In this document: positions 1 through 10,427 of the stretch, piece after piece
Layout of the letters: every line of letters begins with the position of its first letter
How positions within the stretch are numbered: the stretch's first letter is position 1
Source: Plotosus lineatus
Lineage: Eukaryota > Chordata > Actinopteri > Siluriformes > Plotosidae
NCBI GenBank assembly: GCA_024760905.1
Contig: CM045735.1
Coordinates: 29,000,749-29,064,748, forward strand
Direction: 5' to 3'
Length of the DNA stretch: 64,000 bases
Notes under the pieces: model-generated
Told to the model about the DNA's origin: nothing
Seen by the model: the letters and a program-made list of their open reading frames with translations, nothing else
Databases searched by the model: none
Position numbers and translations under genes: made by a program

Positions 1-129
1 ACAATTTTCAGTGTGAGAGTAGGTTTTGATCTAAAAACTGAATTTAAGGCATTTAACACAGCTTAACCAGGGGTGCCAAATAATTATAGAAAGCAGTGTG
101 TCTCTGTGTGTATGTGTGTGTGTGTGGAT

Positions 130-160
<31 letters not shown>

Positions 161-313
161 TAGATAGATATATAGATAATATTATATATGTTAGCATGCT
201 TTTTTCTGTATTTAACAACAACTGTTAAGGGATTGCACAAATACAAACAATTCAATTTTTCAGTTTTTTGACTATTGCAATATTTGTAATTGTGTTTTTG
301 GTAAAACATTCAC
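1..313. other. intron, 3' of last visible exon
   Basis: There is no exon here in either strand that I can support. It holds a (GT)n stretch at about 101-126 and a (GACA)n/(GATA)n run at about 129-176. Confidence 0.6.
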
Positions 314-499
314 CTGTGTTGTCATGCCACACCCGGATTTTAGAGAGTTCTCCAAGGCTGAGCATGTCTGTAAATTGAAACGTGTCTGTCAGGCTTTGCT
401 CAAACTTGTTGGTGTTTTCACTTTCTTTCAGACAAAGCGTTCCTGTGTCTCCGTTCTCACCAAAAATAATCATCCATAAATTGGCATCTGTTCCCGCAC
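314..499 (-). CDS. loxhd1: loxhd1 window exon 32 (PLAT 14, middle)
   Basis: It encodes [40 protein letters not shown] and [20 protein letters not shown], then T. It matches PLAT 14; DMLSLGxLxKxRVWHDN is shared with mammals. It is 186 nt, phase 1 at both ends, acceptor TTTTAG, donor GTGAAT. The rest of PLAT 14 and the C-terminal PLAT domains are outside the window. Confidence 0.94.
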
Positions 500-733
500 C
501 TAAAACAGCCAATCATACATCAGTTTCTGCCCCTACCCTAAAACAAGATAAATAAACACTTATTTATTCATTAATTAATTCAATTGCTAAAATAAATTTT
601 AATACTAGGGTTGTGGGGGACCTACAGCCTATTTAGACTTCTGTGTAGCTGCCTATTCTATAATTACTTGTAGCATCACCTTTATTGAGTTCTGTGTAAC
701 ATGGAGTTCTGTGCAGTATTATTGGTTGTGTAC

Positions 734-911
734 CTGCAAGGTCACTGGTTTTGACTGCTATGCTGTATGTTGTGAGCTGCACCACTTCCTCATCATCAAT
801 AATCGCAGGCATCTCACACACAATTGTACGTTTGGGTCCATATGTGCGGGACAGCCAATCCTCATACACAAAAAGTGCCACCTCATCTGTCTCAAGGTTA
901 TGAAGAACAAT
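734..911 (-). CDS. loxhd1: loxhd1 window exon 31 (PLAT 13 end, PLAT 14 start)
   Basis: It encodes IVLHNLETDEVALFVYEDWL, SRTYGPKRTIVCEMPAIIDD and EEVVQLTTYSIAVKTSDLAG. It ends PLAT 13 (YxDWLS and VCEM as in mammals) and begins PLAT 14 at TTYSIAVKTSD. It is 178 nt and leaves in phase 1 at donor GTACAC. The acceptor GTGTAG follows a (TG)n tract of more than 50 bp. Confidence 0.93.
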
Positions 912-918
912 CTACACA

Positions 919-919
<1 letters not shown>

Positions 920-973
<54 letters not shown>
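920..973. repeat. (CA)n microsatellite at exon 31 acceptor
   Basis: It is (CA)n on the plus strand, so (UG)n in the loxhd1 transcript. It starts 9 bp upstream of the exon 31 acceptor AG. Confidence 0.97.
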
Positions 974-976
<3 letters not shown>

Positions 977-1237
977 TATCAGAAAAAAACCTTATGTTCA
1001 TGGACATACTTACACATGTGTGGAAAATTAAAGATAAGCGTAAAATAACACTATCTTAATAATGTCTTTCAACCACAATCAATAAGAGCAGCTTCAAAGT
1101 GCTCAATTATGTAAGTCTCAGGATGTTTCAAATGGTTCTTGAAGAAAGAGAGAGTTATTAGACTTACTTTAATTTGCCACAAATCTGTATTTTATTTAGA
1201 GATAATGCGTAATAAAGACTGTAGTACATAGACACAC

Positions 1238-1355
1238 CTGTTCGAGGAACCAGTCAGGTCTGCTTCCAGAGCCATCGATACGAACTCTCATTTTCCGGAG
1301 TGGAGCGATGTCATTAATCTCTAGATTAAACATGTCAGTCTGACATCTTTCAAAC
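1238..1355 (-). CDS. loxhd1: loxhd1 window exon 30 (PLAT 13, middle)
   Basis: It encodes FERCQTDMFNLEINDIAPLR and KMRVRIDGSGSRPDWFLEQ. IDGxGSRPxWFLE is the same in mammals and is distinctive for PLAT 13. It is 118 nt, enters in phase 2 and leaves in phase 0 at donor GTGTGT. The intron before it is only 126 nt. The acceptor ends GATCCCAG after a short (TG)n. Confidence 0.93.
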
Positions 1356-1481
1356 CTGGGATCAAAACCCCCCACACACACACAGAAACACTTCATGCCC
1401 TCCGCATTGTTTGCTTTGTTTGTGTATGTTGTATTTGTATTCTCCTTTTGAGTGTGTGTTTCTGATTGGGTATGGGTATAC

Positions 1482-1609
1482 CTGTCTTCTAATTTAGGTA
1501 ATAGGATTTCCTCTGACATGCCATACATGCCAAACAATGTAATGTAGATCTGTGTGTCTGTACCAGCATGCTGGACATCACCTGTAACCACTGTTACCTC
1601 ATAGATAAC
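1482..1609 (-). CDS. loxhd1: loxhd1 window exon 29 (PLAT 13, first part)
   Basis: It encodes VIYEVTVVTGDVQHAGTDTQ, IYITLFGMYGMSEEILLPKL and EDR. It aligns with [20 protein letters not shown] of mammalian PLAT 13. It is 128 nt, enters in phase 0 after CTGTAG and leaves in phase 2 at donor GTATAC. Confidence 0.93.
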
Positions 1610-1967
1610 CTACAGAACATTATTAAGAGACATTATTGTAATCAGGGTGAGCTAAGGAAAATAATGAGCATGTTATACATTCATTGTATACAGTAATTAC
1701 AACATGTTGTTGCAAGTGATTTTTTTTCCCTTTGGTTAAACCATACACGATCTATGTACGTTACCATTTAAAATTTGGGTGAATCAAAAGTTTTCAAGTT
1801 TTTACAAGAAAATAGGTTTTTACAATTGAAAAAAGAAACAGCTGGATTTTTTAATGAAATATCTACATAGATATGTAGAGGACAATTTTTAGGGATTATG
1901 ATTCTTGTGCTAAAAAGACCTTTGTGGGCTCGATTATAGGCTCAAAATGGCCAGGAAAAAATGCTTT

Positions 1968-2127
1968 TAAAATTGGGTAAGAAACCAAAATACTCCAATG
2001 AAAACCAAGTAAGCATGGGGAGAAAATGCAAACATCACACAAAAATGTCCAATCCGGAGTGTCAAACCCGAACATTCTTGCTGTGAGAGGTCAACATGTT
2101 ACCCACTCCTCTACCATGCCACCGATT
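1968..2127 (-). mobile_element. SINE fragment (tRNA-headed family A)
   Basis: On the minus strand it reads tggcatggtagaggagtggg, then the body motif resembling gtttgcattttctccccatg. These match the better preserved copy at 55380, but this one is degraded. The rest of the 1.3 kb intron (1610-2926), apart from this and the microsatellite near 2830, shows nothing I recognise. Confidence 0.6.
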
Positions 2128-2828
2128 ATTATCCCCAGTAGAGGTAAACTACTTGGGACTTGCCATTAGATCTTAAAATTAAAAACTCTCCTTGGATGAG
2201 AGATGATATGTCTTCAAAATGAAGTTCAGTTACTTTCGACTTAAGTACTTAAGACAATCAAGTGTTTTCCATGAACAGCAGCTTCATCTGCTTTAGACTC
2301 TTTAGTATGAGAATGAAAAGAGTGGCAAAATAAGAACAATACTGACGCCTGATGGGGAATATGGCAAAGTACAACTTTACATAAAAAAATGTTTACATAA
2401 TGATGATTCCTATGAGAAATATAATAGAAAAGGTTTTTACCAAAGGTAGTGCCTTTTATAGAACAGACACTGAAATCCATGCCTCTTTAAACTAGTAGGC
2501 ATAATGATCTTGTATATTATGAACCACTCACCCTCCACCAGCATAATAAGAACTTGCTTATATAATAACAAGAATAACTACTGGATGTATCCTATTGTTT
2601 AAATTACTGTTTGTCCATGTTTTATGAAGTTTAGTAAACACTAGAGCTTTCATCTTGTTCACAAGTGCAATGGATACATGACTGCCTTACTGACCCAGCA
2701 GCACCTTGACCTCAACAGACCCATATCAATCAACACCCCACTCGCTACACCACATTACAGTCACCTGTTTTCAATACAATTGATATCCAGCAAATCGTCT
2801 GAATCCAGCAAATACTCTGTCATCAGCA

Positions 2829-2863
2829 GTGTGTGTGTGTGTGTGTTTGTGTGTGTGGGGGAG

Positions 2864-2915
<52 letters not shown>

Positions 2916-2920
2916 GGGGG
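2829..2920. repeat. (GT)n microsatellite at exon 28 donor
   Basis: An interrupted (GT)n ending in a G-run directly abuts the donor of exon 28. It is (CA)n on the transcript strand. Confidence 0.97.
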
Positions 2921-2926
2921 TTATAC

Positions 2927-3112
2927 CTTGCGAGAAATGCTGATAGTGTCTGCGTCAATTACATTAAACACACGAGCAGTTAATCCTTCGCCTCGGTCTT
3001 TGGCCAGCCAGTATTTGCATGGGAAAGCATACATGATCCCCTTAGTTGGTGCGGCAACCGAAAACTCATCCACAAACCAGCAGCTTTCTGCAGTGGCACC
3101 ATCATGACCTAA
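2927..3112 (-). CDS. loxhd1: loxhd1 window exon 28 (PLAT 12, end)
   Basis: It encodes LGHDGATAESCWFVDEFSVA, APTKGIMYAFPCKYWLAKDR and GEGLTARVFNVIDA. It matches mammalian ELGHDGASPESCWLVEELCL and WLAKDRGDG. It is 186 nt and phase 0 at both ends. The acceptor is the end of a (TG)n tract (GTGTAG) and the donor is GTATAA followed by a C-run and (CA)n, so both edges sit on simple repeats. The upstream intron of 4.8 kb is filled by LINE copies. Confidence 0.92.

Positions 3113-3113
<1 letters not shown>

Positions 3114-3152
<39 letters not shown>
3114..3152. repeat. (CA)n microsatellite at exon 28 acceptor
   Basis: It starts at the exon 28 acceptor itself. The (UG)n of the transcript forms the last bases of the intron. 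Confidence 0.97.
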
Positions 3153-3154
<2 letters not shown>

Positions 3155-3464
3155 CAGATTAGTTGTGTGTTCAGAAATTCTTTGAAGTTTTAAGATTTGA
3201 GTCCACACTGCCAATAAAAAAACCTTTATATTATTCATTATAATTATTAATTCAATGTTTTCAGTCATTCCATCTCATGCCTTTACTTAACACACCAGAT
3301 TACTGTGATTTTAATGTGAGAACATGTCAGAGCATGAGCAATCTTCAGGCAGTCTTTGGTCTACTGATGTGAAACCTGCAGTACATGCATACAGCTATTT
3401 TTTTTAGAATTTCCATGTAAATGATGTTTGCTGGGCTCATCGGTCCCCTCATTACCGTATATAT

Positions 3465-3510
3465 TAATTATTATTATTATTATTATTATTATATTATTAT
3501 TAATATTAAT
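3465..3510. repeat. (ATT)n microsatellite
   Basis: A trinucleotide repeat directly precedes the 5' end of the LINE copy at 3508. Confidence 0.9.
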
Positions 3511-6500
3511 GCAGCTGTGAGGATGGGCACAAGCCAGTGTTCATCCTCACGCAGGTCCCAAGATGGGATAAATGCAGAGGGTTGTGACATGAAGGACATC
3601 CGACATAAAACCTGTGTCAGAATTGATATGCAAATCATCAATACGACTTTCATACCAGATCAGTCGAGGCCCGGGTTAACAATGACCACCATCAGTAGTG
3701 TTAACCAACAGGTTGCTGGAAACTGAAGTACTGTTGGTCGAAGAAGGAGAGGCGGGAGGTGTGTCCATAGGTGGGGAGAGAAGAGGAAAGGCATGAGTCT
3801 AGGACTGAGAGGAGAGATTTTGAATGTTGGCAATATGACAGGAAAAGATAGGGAGCTGGCTGATATGATGCAGAGGAGGAAAGGTGGATATACTTTGTGT
3901 TCAGGAGACCAGATGGAAAGGTAGCAAGGCTAGAAGCTTAGGAGCAGGGTGTAAATGAAATGGAAATGGAGAAATGGAATAGGAGTCATCTTGAAGGAGG
4001 GGTTGGTCAGGAATGTTCTAAAAGTGAAAAGAGTGTCAGACAGAGTGCTGAGTCTCAAGTTAGAAATTGAAGGTGTAATGCTCAATGTTGTTAGTGCTTA
4101 TGCCCCACAGGCAGGATGTGAGCTAGAAAAGAAGGAGAGATTCTGGAGTGAGTTAGATGAAGTGATGTAGAGTACTCCCAGAGGTGAAAGAGTGGTAATT
4201 GGTGCAGACTTCAATATGTCATGTTGGTGCGGGCATCAGAGAGGACGAGGAAGTGATGGGCAGGTTTGGTATCCAGGACAGGAACACAGAAGGACAGATG
4301 ATAGATTTTGCAAAAAGGATGGAAATGTCTGTAAGGTAAGTCTGTTGGGTTTTTACACCCGAGCGGCTCATCAGGCCGGTGCTTATCCCCGGTTTCCGTA
4401 GCGTGAAGTGACCAGGAGTTCAACTCCTCCTGGATGGGACGCTAGTCCATCGCAGGTTATCTTCCCAGTTTATTTTACTGGTACCCATTAATACTGCTGG
4501 GTGAACAGAGGCACACTTGTGGTTGAAACCTTGCCCAGGGGTCTTAGCACAGTGGGGGTCTCAGTGGGATTTGAACTCACAACCTCCCGATCATGAGCCC
4601 AGCACTCTAACCACTACACCACCGGCCCCACATGGAAATGGCTGTGGTGAATACTTTCTTCCAGAAGAGACAGGAGCATAGAATGACTTAGAAAAGCAGA
4701 GGTAGGAGTACACAGGTAGACTACATCTTGTGTAAGATGGTATTATACATCTTGTGTAAGATGGAAGACAAAGTGGTGGAAGGTGAAAAAGGAAAAGTGT
4801 CGTGTTGTCTTCAAGGAGGAGTTGAAACAGGTTTTGGGTGGCCAGGAAGTGCTTCCAGATGACTGGTCAACTACAGCTAATGTGACCAGGGAGACAGGTA
4901 AGAGAGTACTTGGTGTGTCCTCTGGAAGGAAAGTTGATAAGGAGACTTGGTGGTGGAATGAGGAAGTGCAGGAGTGTGTACAAAGGAAGAGGTTTGCGAA
5001 GAAGAAGTGGGACATAAAGAGAACTGAAGAGAGTAAACATAAGTACAGGGAGACGCAGTGCAAGGCAAAGGTAGCGGTGTCAAATGCCAAATAGAGGGTG
5101 TATGATGACTTGTATGCTAGGTTGGACAGTAAAGAGGGAGAAAATTATTTATACAGGTTGGCACAGCAGAGAAATAGAGATGGGAAGGACATGCAGCAAG
5201 TTAGGGTGATTAAGGACAGAGTGGGAAATGTATTGACTAATGACAGAAGTGTGCTGGGAAGATGGAAAGAGTACTTTGAAGAGCTGATGAATGGGGAAAA
5301 TGAGAGAAAAAAAGAGTTGAAGAGGTTACAATCAAGGACCAGGAAGTTGCAAATATTAGTTAGGGCATTGAAGAAGATGAAGAGTGGAAAGGAAGTTGGT
5401 TCTGATGACATACTTGTGGAGGTATGGAACTGTCTAAGAGAGATAGCAGTAGACTTTTTGACAACAACATTCAACAAGGTCTTAGAGAGTGAGAGGATGC
5501 TGGAGGAATGGAGGAGAAGTGTGCTGGTGCCCATTTTTAAGAACAAGGGAGATGTGCAGAGTTGAGGCAACTACAGAGGGATAAAGTTGATGAGCCATAC
5601 GATGACGTTATGGGAAAGAATAGTGGAAGCTAGACTAAGGGCAGAGGTCAGCATTTGTGAACAACAGTTTGGTTTCATGCCAAGAAAGAGCACCACAGAT
5701 GCAGTGTTTGCCTTGAGGATGTTAATAGAGAAGTACAGAGAAGGTCAGAAGGAGCTGCATTGTGCCTTTGTGGATCTGGAGAAAGCATATGGCAGGGTAC
5801 CAAGAGAGGAACTGTGGTATTGCATGAGAAAGTCTGGAGTGGCAGAGAAGTATGTTAGAGTGGTACAGGACATGTATGAGAGATGTAAGACAGTGGTGAG
5901 GTGTGCTGTCGGTGTGACAGAAGAGTTCAAGGTGGAGGTGGGACTGCATCATGGGTCAGCTCTGAGCCCCTTCTTGTTTGCTATGGTGATGGACAGGCTG
6001 ACAGACGAGGTTAGGCAAGAATCTCCATGGACTATGATGTTTGCAGATGACATTTTGATCTGCAGTGAGAGCAGAGAACAAGTGCAGGAAAACCTAGAGA
6101 GGTGGAGGTATGCCCTGGAAAGGAGGGGAATGAAGGTTAGCCTCAGTAAGACAGAATACATGTGTATGAATGCCAAGGACCCAACAGGAATGGTGAGGTT
6201 ACAAGGAGTAGAGATAAGGAAGGTGGAGGATTTTAAGTAATTAGGGTCAACAATCCAGAGCAATGGAGAGTGTGGAAAAGAGGTGAAGAAGCGTGTGCAG
6301 GCTGGTTGGAATGGTTGGAGAAAAGTGTCCGGTGTGATGTGTGATAGGAAGGTATCGGCAAAAATGAAAGGAAAAGTGTACAAGACGGTGTTGAGGCCAG
6401 CGATGTTGTATGGTTTAGAAACAGTGGCCCTGGGGAAAAGACTGGAGGCAGAGCTGGAGGTAGCAGAGATGAAAATGTTGAGGTTCTCTTTGGGAGTAAC

Positions 6501-6837
6501 GAGGATGGATAGGATCAGGAATGAGCACATCAGAGGGACAGCACATGTAAGACATTTTGGAGACAAAGTCAGAGAGGCTAGATTGAGATGGTTTGGACAT
6601 GTACAGAGGAGGGATAGTGAGTATATTGGTAGTAGGATGTTGAGGTTGGAACTACCAGGCAGAAGGCCTAGAGGAAGACCAAAGAGACGATTCATAGATG
6701 TGGTGAAGGAGGACATGAAGACAGTTGGTGTAAGAGAAGAAGATTCAGAGCATAGGGTGAGATGGAGGCAGATGATTTGTTGTGGCGACCCCTGAAGGGA
6801 AAAGCCGAAAGGACAAGAAGAAGAAGAAGAAGAAGAG
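3508..6837 (+). mobile_element. RTE-like LINE, near full length, degraded
   Basis: This non-LTR retrotransposon has an apurinic-type endonuclease followed by reverse transcriptase. Visible parts are the 5' leader (3508-3720), endonuclease pieces (SAYAPQAGCE at about 4099), RT fragments with RKSTTDAVFALR, FVDLEKAYG and WTMMFADDIL, and a C-terminal RRDSEYIGSRMLRLE block. It ends in (AAG)n. Stop codons and frameshifts break it many times, part of the endonuclease is missing near 4690-4745, and a SINE is inserted at 4333. I place it in the RTE group from the domain layout and tail; the exact family name is uncertain. Confidence 0.88.
4333..4631 (-). mobile_element. SINE (tRNA-headed family C) inside LINE
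   Basis: On the minus strand it begins with a tRNA-like head containing gtggtgtagtggttagag (A box) and gagttcaaatcccactg (B box). The body contains a block about being followed by gatggactagcgtcccatcc. It is flanked by target-site duplications atggaaatgtctgt (4319-4332) and atggaaatggctgt (4632-4645), which are contiguous in other LINE copies. Confidence 0.88.
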
Positions 6838-7378
6838 GCTCAACAATCCAGAGCAATGGAGAGTGTGGAAAAGAGGTGGAGAAGCGTGTGCAGGCAGGTT
6901 GGAATGGTTGGAGAAAATGTCTGGTGTGATGTGTGATAGGAGGGTATCGGCAAGAATGAAAGAAAAAGTGTACAAGACAGTGATGAGACCAGCGATGTTG
7001 TATGGTTCAGAAACAGTAGCACTGAGGAAAAGACAGGAGGTTACTCTTTGGGAGTAACGAGGATGGATAGGATCAGGAATGAGCACATCAGAGGGACACC
7101 ACATATAAGATGTCCTGGAGACAAAGTCAGAGAGGCTAGATTGAGATGGTTTGGACATGTACGGAGGAGGGATAGTGAGTATATTGGTAGAAGGATGCTG
7201 AGGTTGGAGCTACCAGGCAGAAGGCCTAGAGGAAGACCAAAGAGGAGTTTTATGGATGTGGTGAAAGAAGACATGAAGGTAGTTGGCGTAAGAGAAGATG
7301 CAGAGGATAGGGTGAGATGGAGGCAGATGATTTGCTGTGGTGACCCCAAAAGAGAACAGCCGAAAGGAAAAGATAATT
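6838..7378 (+). mobile_element. RTE-like LINE, 5'-truncated second copy
   Basis: It starts directly after the (AAG)n tail of the first copy with the sequence that encodes QSNGECGKEV and continues to a second 3' end (cagccgaaaggaaaagata). About 40 bp are missing near 7043 compared with the first copy. It lies head-to-tail with the first copy. Confidence 0.88.
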
Positions 7379-7798
7379 ATTATTATTAATAATAATAACA
7401 ATAATGATAACAGTAATCGTTATTATTAGTTTGTTTGTTAGATTCTCTGTGATCAAAAACACACCCATGCAAGATTTTTTTTTTTTTGACAAAATTTGAT
7501 ATGAACATGACCCTGCATGATTCCCAGAGATTATTTTTTGACTGCCAAGGTCAAAGGTGAATGCATATGCACGGCCACAAATCTTATGATAGCACAAGCA
7601 TGCTGTTACTATGCGGTGTGCTAACAGGAAATTGTATATGGACTTTTAAATGAGAGCTAAATTTTGCTTTGTGTGACCTTGAAAAGTCAAACACCAGCCA
7701 TCTCATAAATCACTCAAATAAAAGTGTTTTGTTTTAGTTTTTTGCTAAAACAACATAAAATTTTAAAACCTGGTTGCACCCTTTGATGCTCCTCTCAA

Positions 7799-7829
<31 letters not shown>

Positions 7830-7928
7830 GTTTTTGTCATTATTCTTGTTGTTGGTAATGATGATGATGATATTTCTCTTATTGTTATTCATGGAATTGG
7901 GAACTATGTGCGCATTATATGTTCTCAC
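7379..7928. other. intron, simple repeats only
   Basis: It contains (ATT)n tracts at about 7379-7400 and 7800-7829. I see no element or exon otherwise. Confidence 0.6.
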
Positions 7929-8134
7929 CTCCACTTTTTTAATCTCTCCGACATCTCTACCATAACAGGTAAAATAATCGAGGGCTTGGGGTGTGAAGGC
8001 AGTCTTTCCTTCTAATTCCAGCCACATAAGCTCTGTCTTCCTCTGTTTTGATCCCATAATGATGACATAAGCATGGCTAGTTGTGCCTGAATCTTGATCA
8101 GGGCCTGTTTTCACTGTCAAATGATATGGTATTA
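7929..8134 (-). CDS. loxhd1: loxhd1 window exon 27 (PLAT 12, first part)
   Basis: It encodes IPYHLTVKTGPDQDSGTTSH, AYVIIMGSKQRKTELMWLEL and GRDVGEIKKVE. It is PLAT 12, the most divergent domain in mammals too ([20 protein letters not shown]). The canonical GAGTDA is DSGTTS, so the calcium-binding style loop is not conserved. It is 206 nt, enters in phase 1, leaves in phase 0, and has donor GTGAGA. The acceptor CATGTAG directly follows a (TG)n tract. Confidence 0.91.
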
Positions 8135-8140
8135 CTACAT

Positions 8141-8141
<1 letters not shown>

Positions 8142-8199
<58 letters not shown>
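8142..8199. repeat. (CA)n microsatellite at exon 27 acceptor
   Basis: It is (UG)n on the transcript strand, at the 3' end of the 219 nt intron between exons 26 and 27. Confidence 0.97.
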
Positions 8200-8200
<1 letters not shown>

Positions 8201-8291
8201 GCATAAATACTATAATATGGCTGTACTAAGCATGTATATTATAAGTGAATGTTTTTAATTAGTAATTTTACAATTGTTCAGCTCTGTGTAG

Positions 8292-8295
<4 letters not shown>

Positions 8296-8336
<41 letters not shown>
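8296..8336. repeat. (GT)n microsatellite at exon 26 donor
   Basis: It is (CA)n on the transcript strand, at the 5' end of the same 219 nt intron. It is complementary to the (UG)n at 8142-8199. Confidence 0.97.
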
Positions 8337-8337
<1 letters not shown>

Positions 8338-8353
8338 ACGTGTGCACTCCTAC

Positions 8354-8489
8354 ATGAGGGTTCCTCCTCTTCCTCCTCTTCGTCTTCCTCATCAGTGGCT
8401 CGTTTTTTACTCTTTTTATTCATATTGCTGTCCAGGTGGGTCACTTTCCTTATAGGGCAGAATGCAGTTTCTCGTTCTCCTGTGAATCC
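8354..8489 (-). CDS. loxhd1: loxhd1 window exon 26 (linker PLAT 11-12, acidic)
   Basis: This exon was found from phase logic. The preceding exon ends in phase 0 and the following exon needs a phase 1 partner. The only open reading of this stretch starts after ATATAG with GFTGERETAFC, runs through MNKKSKKRATDEEDEEEEEE and ends EPS in phase 1 at donor GTAGGA. FTGERE aligns with YTGDRS at the same place in mammals. The lysine patch and glutamate run do not resemble the mammalian linker. It is 136 nt. The exact start could be wrong by a few codons if another AG is used. Confidence 0.76.
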
Positions 8490-8649
8490 CTATATAACCA
8501 TAAATACACACTTCCACTGTGAAACAGTCATGAACTGAGAGCTTTGTTGTCAGAGGTAGAAAATAAATAGAAATTACTTTGTGTCTAGAGTCCACTATTT
8601 CAATTCTAAGCTTAAGAGCTGAGAGGTCTACAAATTAAAATATTCATCC

Positions 8650-8980
8650 TTTAGTTTTATCCTTTACAAGGGTCATGGGGAGGCTGGGGCCCATCACAAC
8701 TGATTCTGGGCAAAGGGTCACATTTAACAGCTTGCCAGACCATCATAGGGCCAACACAGACATACACCTATTCAGACCTGTGGGCAATCAAGAATATCCA
8801 ATCAGCTTAATGTCTTGCATATCCTTGGACTAGTGATAAAACTAGAGCATCTGAAGGGAACCCATAGAATCATGGGGAGAACCTGATGCAAACTTCATAG
8901 AGGAAAGCTCTCTATGGGCACATGAATTAAACCCAAGACCATCTTACAAAAGTGTTAACCACTAAGCCACTGTGCCTCCA
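8650..8980 (-). mobile_element. SINE (tRNA-headed family A)
   Basis: On the minus strand it starts tggaggcacagtggcttagt (tRNA-like A box) and continues through agtttgcatcaggttctccc to a tail with gatgggccccagcctcccca. It is old and without a clear target-site duplication. Confidence 0.7.
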
Positions 8981-9063
8981 AACAATATACTGTAAATGTT
9001 CAATTACCTGAATGCACTTTGGATTTATACAAAGTGAAAGGTGATATGTATTTAAACACACAC

Positions 9064-9273
9064 CTTGACATAGAAAACTCGTTCAATGCGTTTGTCTTCC
9101 TTCTTCAGAGACAGCCAGCGCTCACACTGGAAAAGAAACACTTCATCCGTATCTGTGTCCACAACCTCCACCTGATCTAGGTACCAATCAGGATTTAACA
9201 TGCTGTTGTCATGGCGTATGTGGATCTTGAACACCTCACCAAGATCCACTGCTTCAATACTGAATGTGTCAGC
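9064..9273 (-). CDS. loxhd1: loxhd1 window exon 25 (PLAT 11, end)
   Basis: It encodes ADTFSIEAVDLGEVFKIHIR, HDNSMLNPDWYLDQVEVVDT, DTDEVFLFQCERWLSLKKED and KRIERVFYVK. RWLSLKKED is identical in mammalian PLAT 11. It is 210 nt, phase 0 at both ends, acceptor TTGGTCAG, donor GTGTGT. Confidence 0.94.
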
Positions 9274-9484
9274 CTGACCAATCAGAACACAGTCAAAGTT
9301 AAATTCAGGAGTAATCTGCTCCAATATCTTGTCCAAAACAGTGTGTCGTTTTTACTGAAAACAACTGGGGCAAAAACCATTTTTGTAAAGTAGAGATTCT
9401 GAATAAGTTAGTTTGTAACCTTTAGCTCATATGTGAAACAGTAATTAAGGTGTAGATTACTTGTATAAAACTTAACATTTTTAC

Positions 9485-9630
9485 ACCCCAGAATAGTTAT
9501 TACTAATAACTTGTTATTATCATTGACAGGCAATTTTTACTCATTTTTATACTGACCAAAAAAAGCATAAATACTTAACTCATAAAGAAATAAAGTCTTT
9601 GAAACCCACACACAATCTTCTGCCTGAACA
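9485..9630 (+). repeat. dispersed repeat, copy 1
   Basis: This stretch, including actgaccaaaaaaagcataa, is similar to 13185-13330. It probably marks the edge of an old DNA transposon. I do not recognise the family. Confidence 0.5.
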
Positions 9631-10150
9631 AAAAAAGTCACACTCCCTAATATTTTTGTGGGGAGAATTTATCTTTGATCACAGCATGCAATCTACATTG
9701 CATTCTTGCTCCAGTTCATTTGATCCAGGCTCAGCAACATTAATGTGGCAATAAAATGAAGCAGCTGATAAGCTCAATGTACTGAATCAGCAGGTTATCA
9801 CAACGATTGACTTTTGCTTCCCTAATGACAAGGATATAAAATGGGATCTCAAATAATGAAAGAGTGGTTCAGGGAGCATAACTAATCATTTCACATATGT
9901 ATTGACACCCCAAAGTCCTGACCTTAACCCTATTGAAAGTTTTTAGGATGTGATGAAGTTTTTTGGAGACTTTATGGAGTGCTTCGGTTTTTCTCTCATC
10001 AATCCTAGACATCTCTGAGAAATGACCCCAACACTGAATGAGAATAATTTTTTTGTTTTTGAAAAATGGCAATGAATATGTGCTGCAATCTATGCTAAAG
10101 GAGCACCAACAACATATTCATGTGTGCGATTTTTTTTTTTTTGGCCAAGT
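9630..10150 (+). pseudogene. Tc1/mariner transposase relic
   Basis: At 9908-9943 the plus strand reads PQSPDLNPIESF, the conserved block before the last acidic catalytic residue of Tc1-type transposases. The surrounding sequence is broken by stops and only short identities remain. Confidence 0.7.
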
Positions 10151-10427
10151 GTATTTATATGTTACAAACGTACAGTTCAAAAGATCTTTGGAGAAATATA
10201 AATAACTGTATTTTACAGTGTCATCACATTACATAAACTCACATAAAACTTGCTGAAAAGTAACTGCAAGTACACCATAGTCCTTATAAATGGAAATGAA
10301 GTTGTAAAATGATGGCGTATTTATACTGTATATTCGTCTCAGGATGGTGTCAAAGGTGTTGTAAATGTAATAATTCCTAAAAATTGCATAGGTAAAAAAA
10401 ATTTCAAATGAAACACTTGTGTCTTAC

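Noticed and set aside
1..313. Next loxhd1 exon (rest of PLAT 14)
   Set aside because: No GWHL or FxCDCWL-like coding on the minus strand. It must lie before the window.
711..1048. Plus-strand open frames with long His-Thr runs
   Set aside because: They are translations of the (CA)n microsatellite. The real coding strand here is minus, in a different frame. The same holds for the Cys-Val and Tyr-Ile runs elsewhere.
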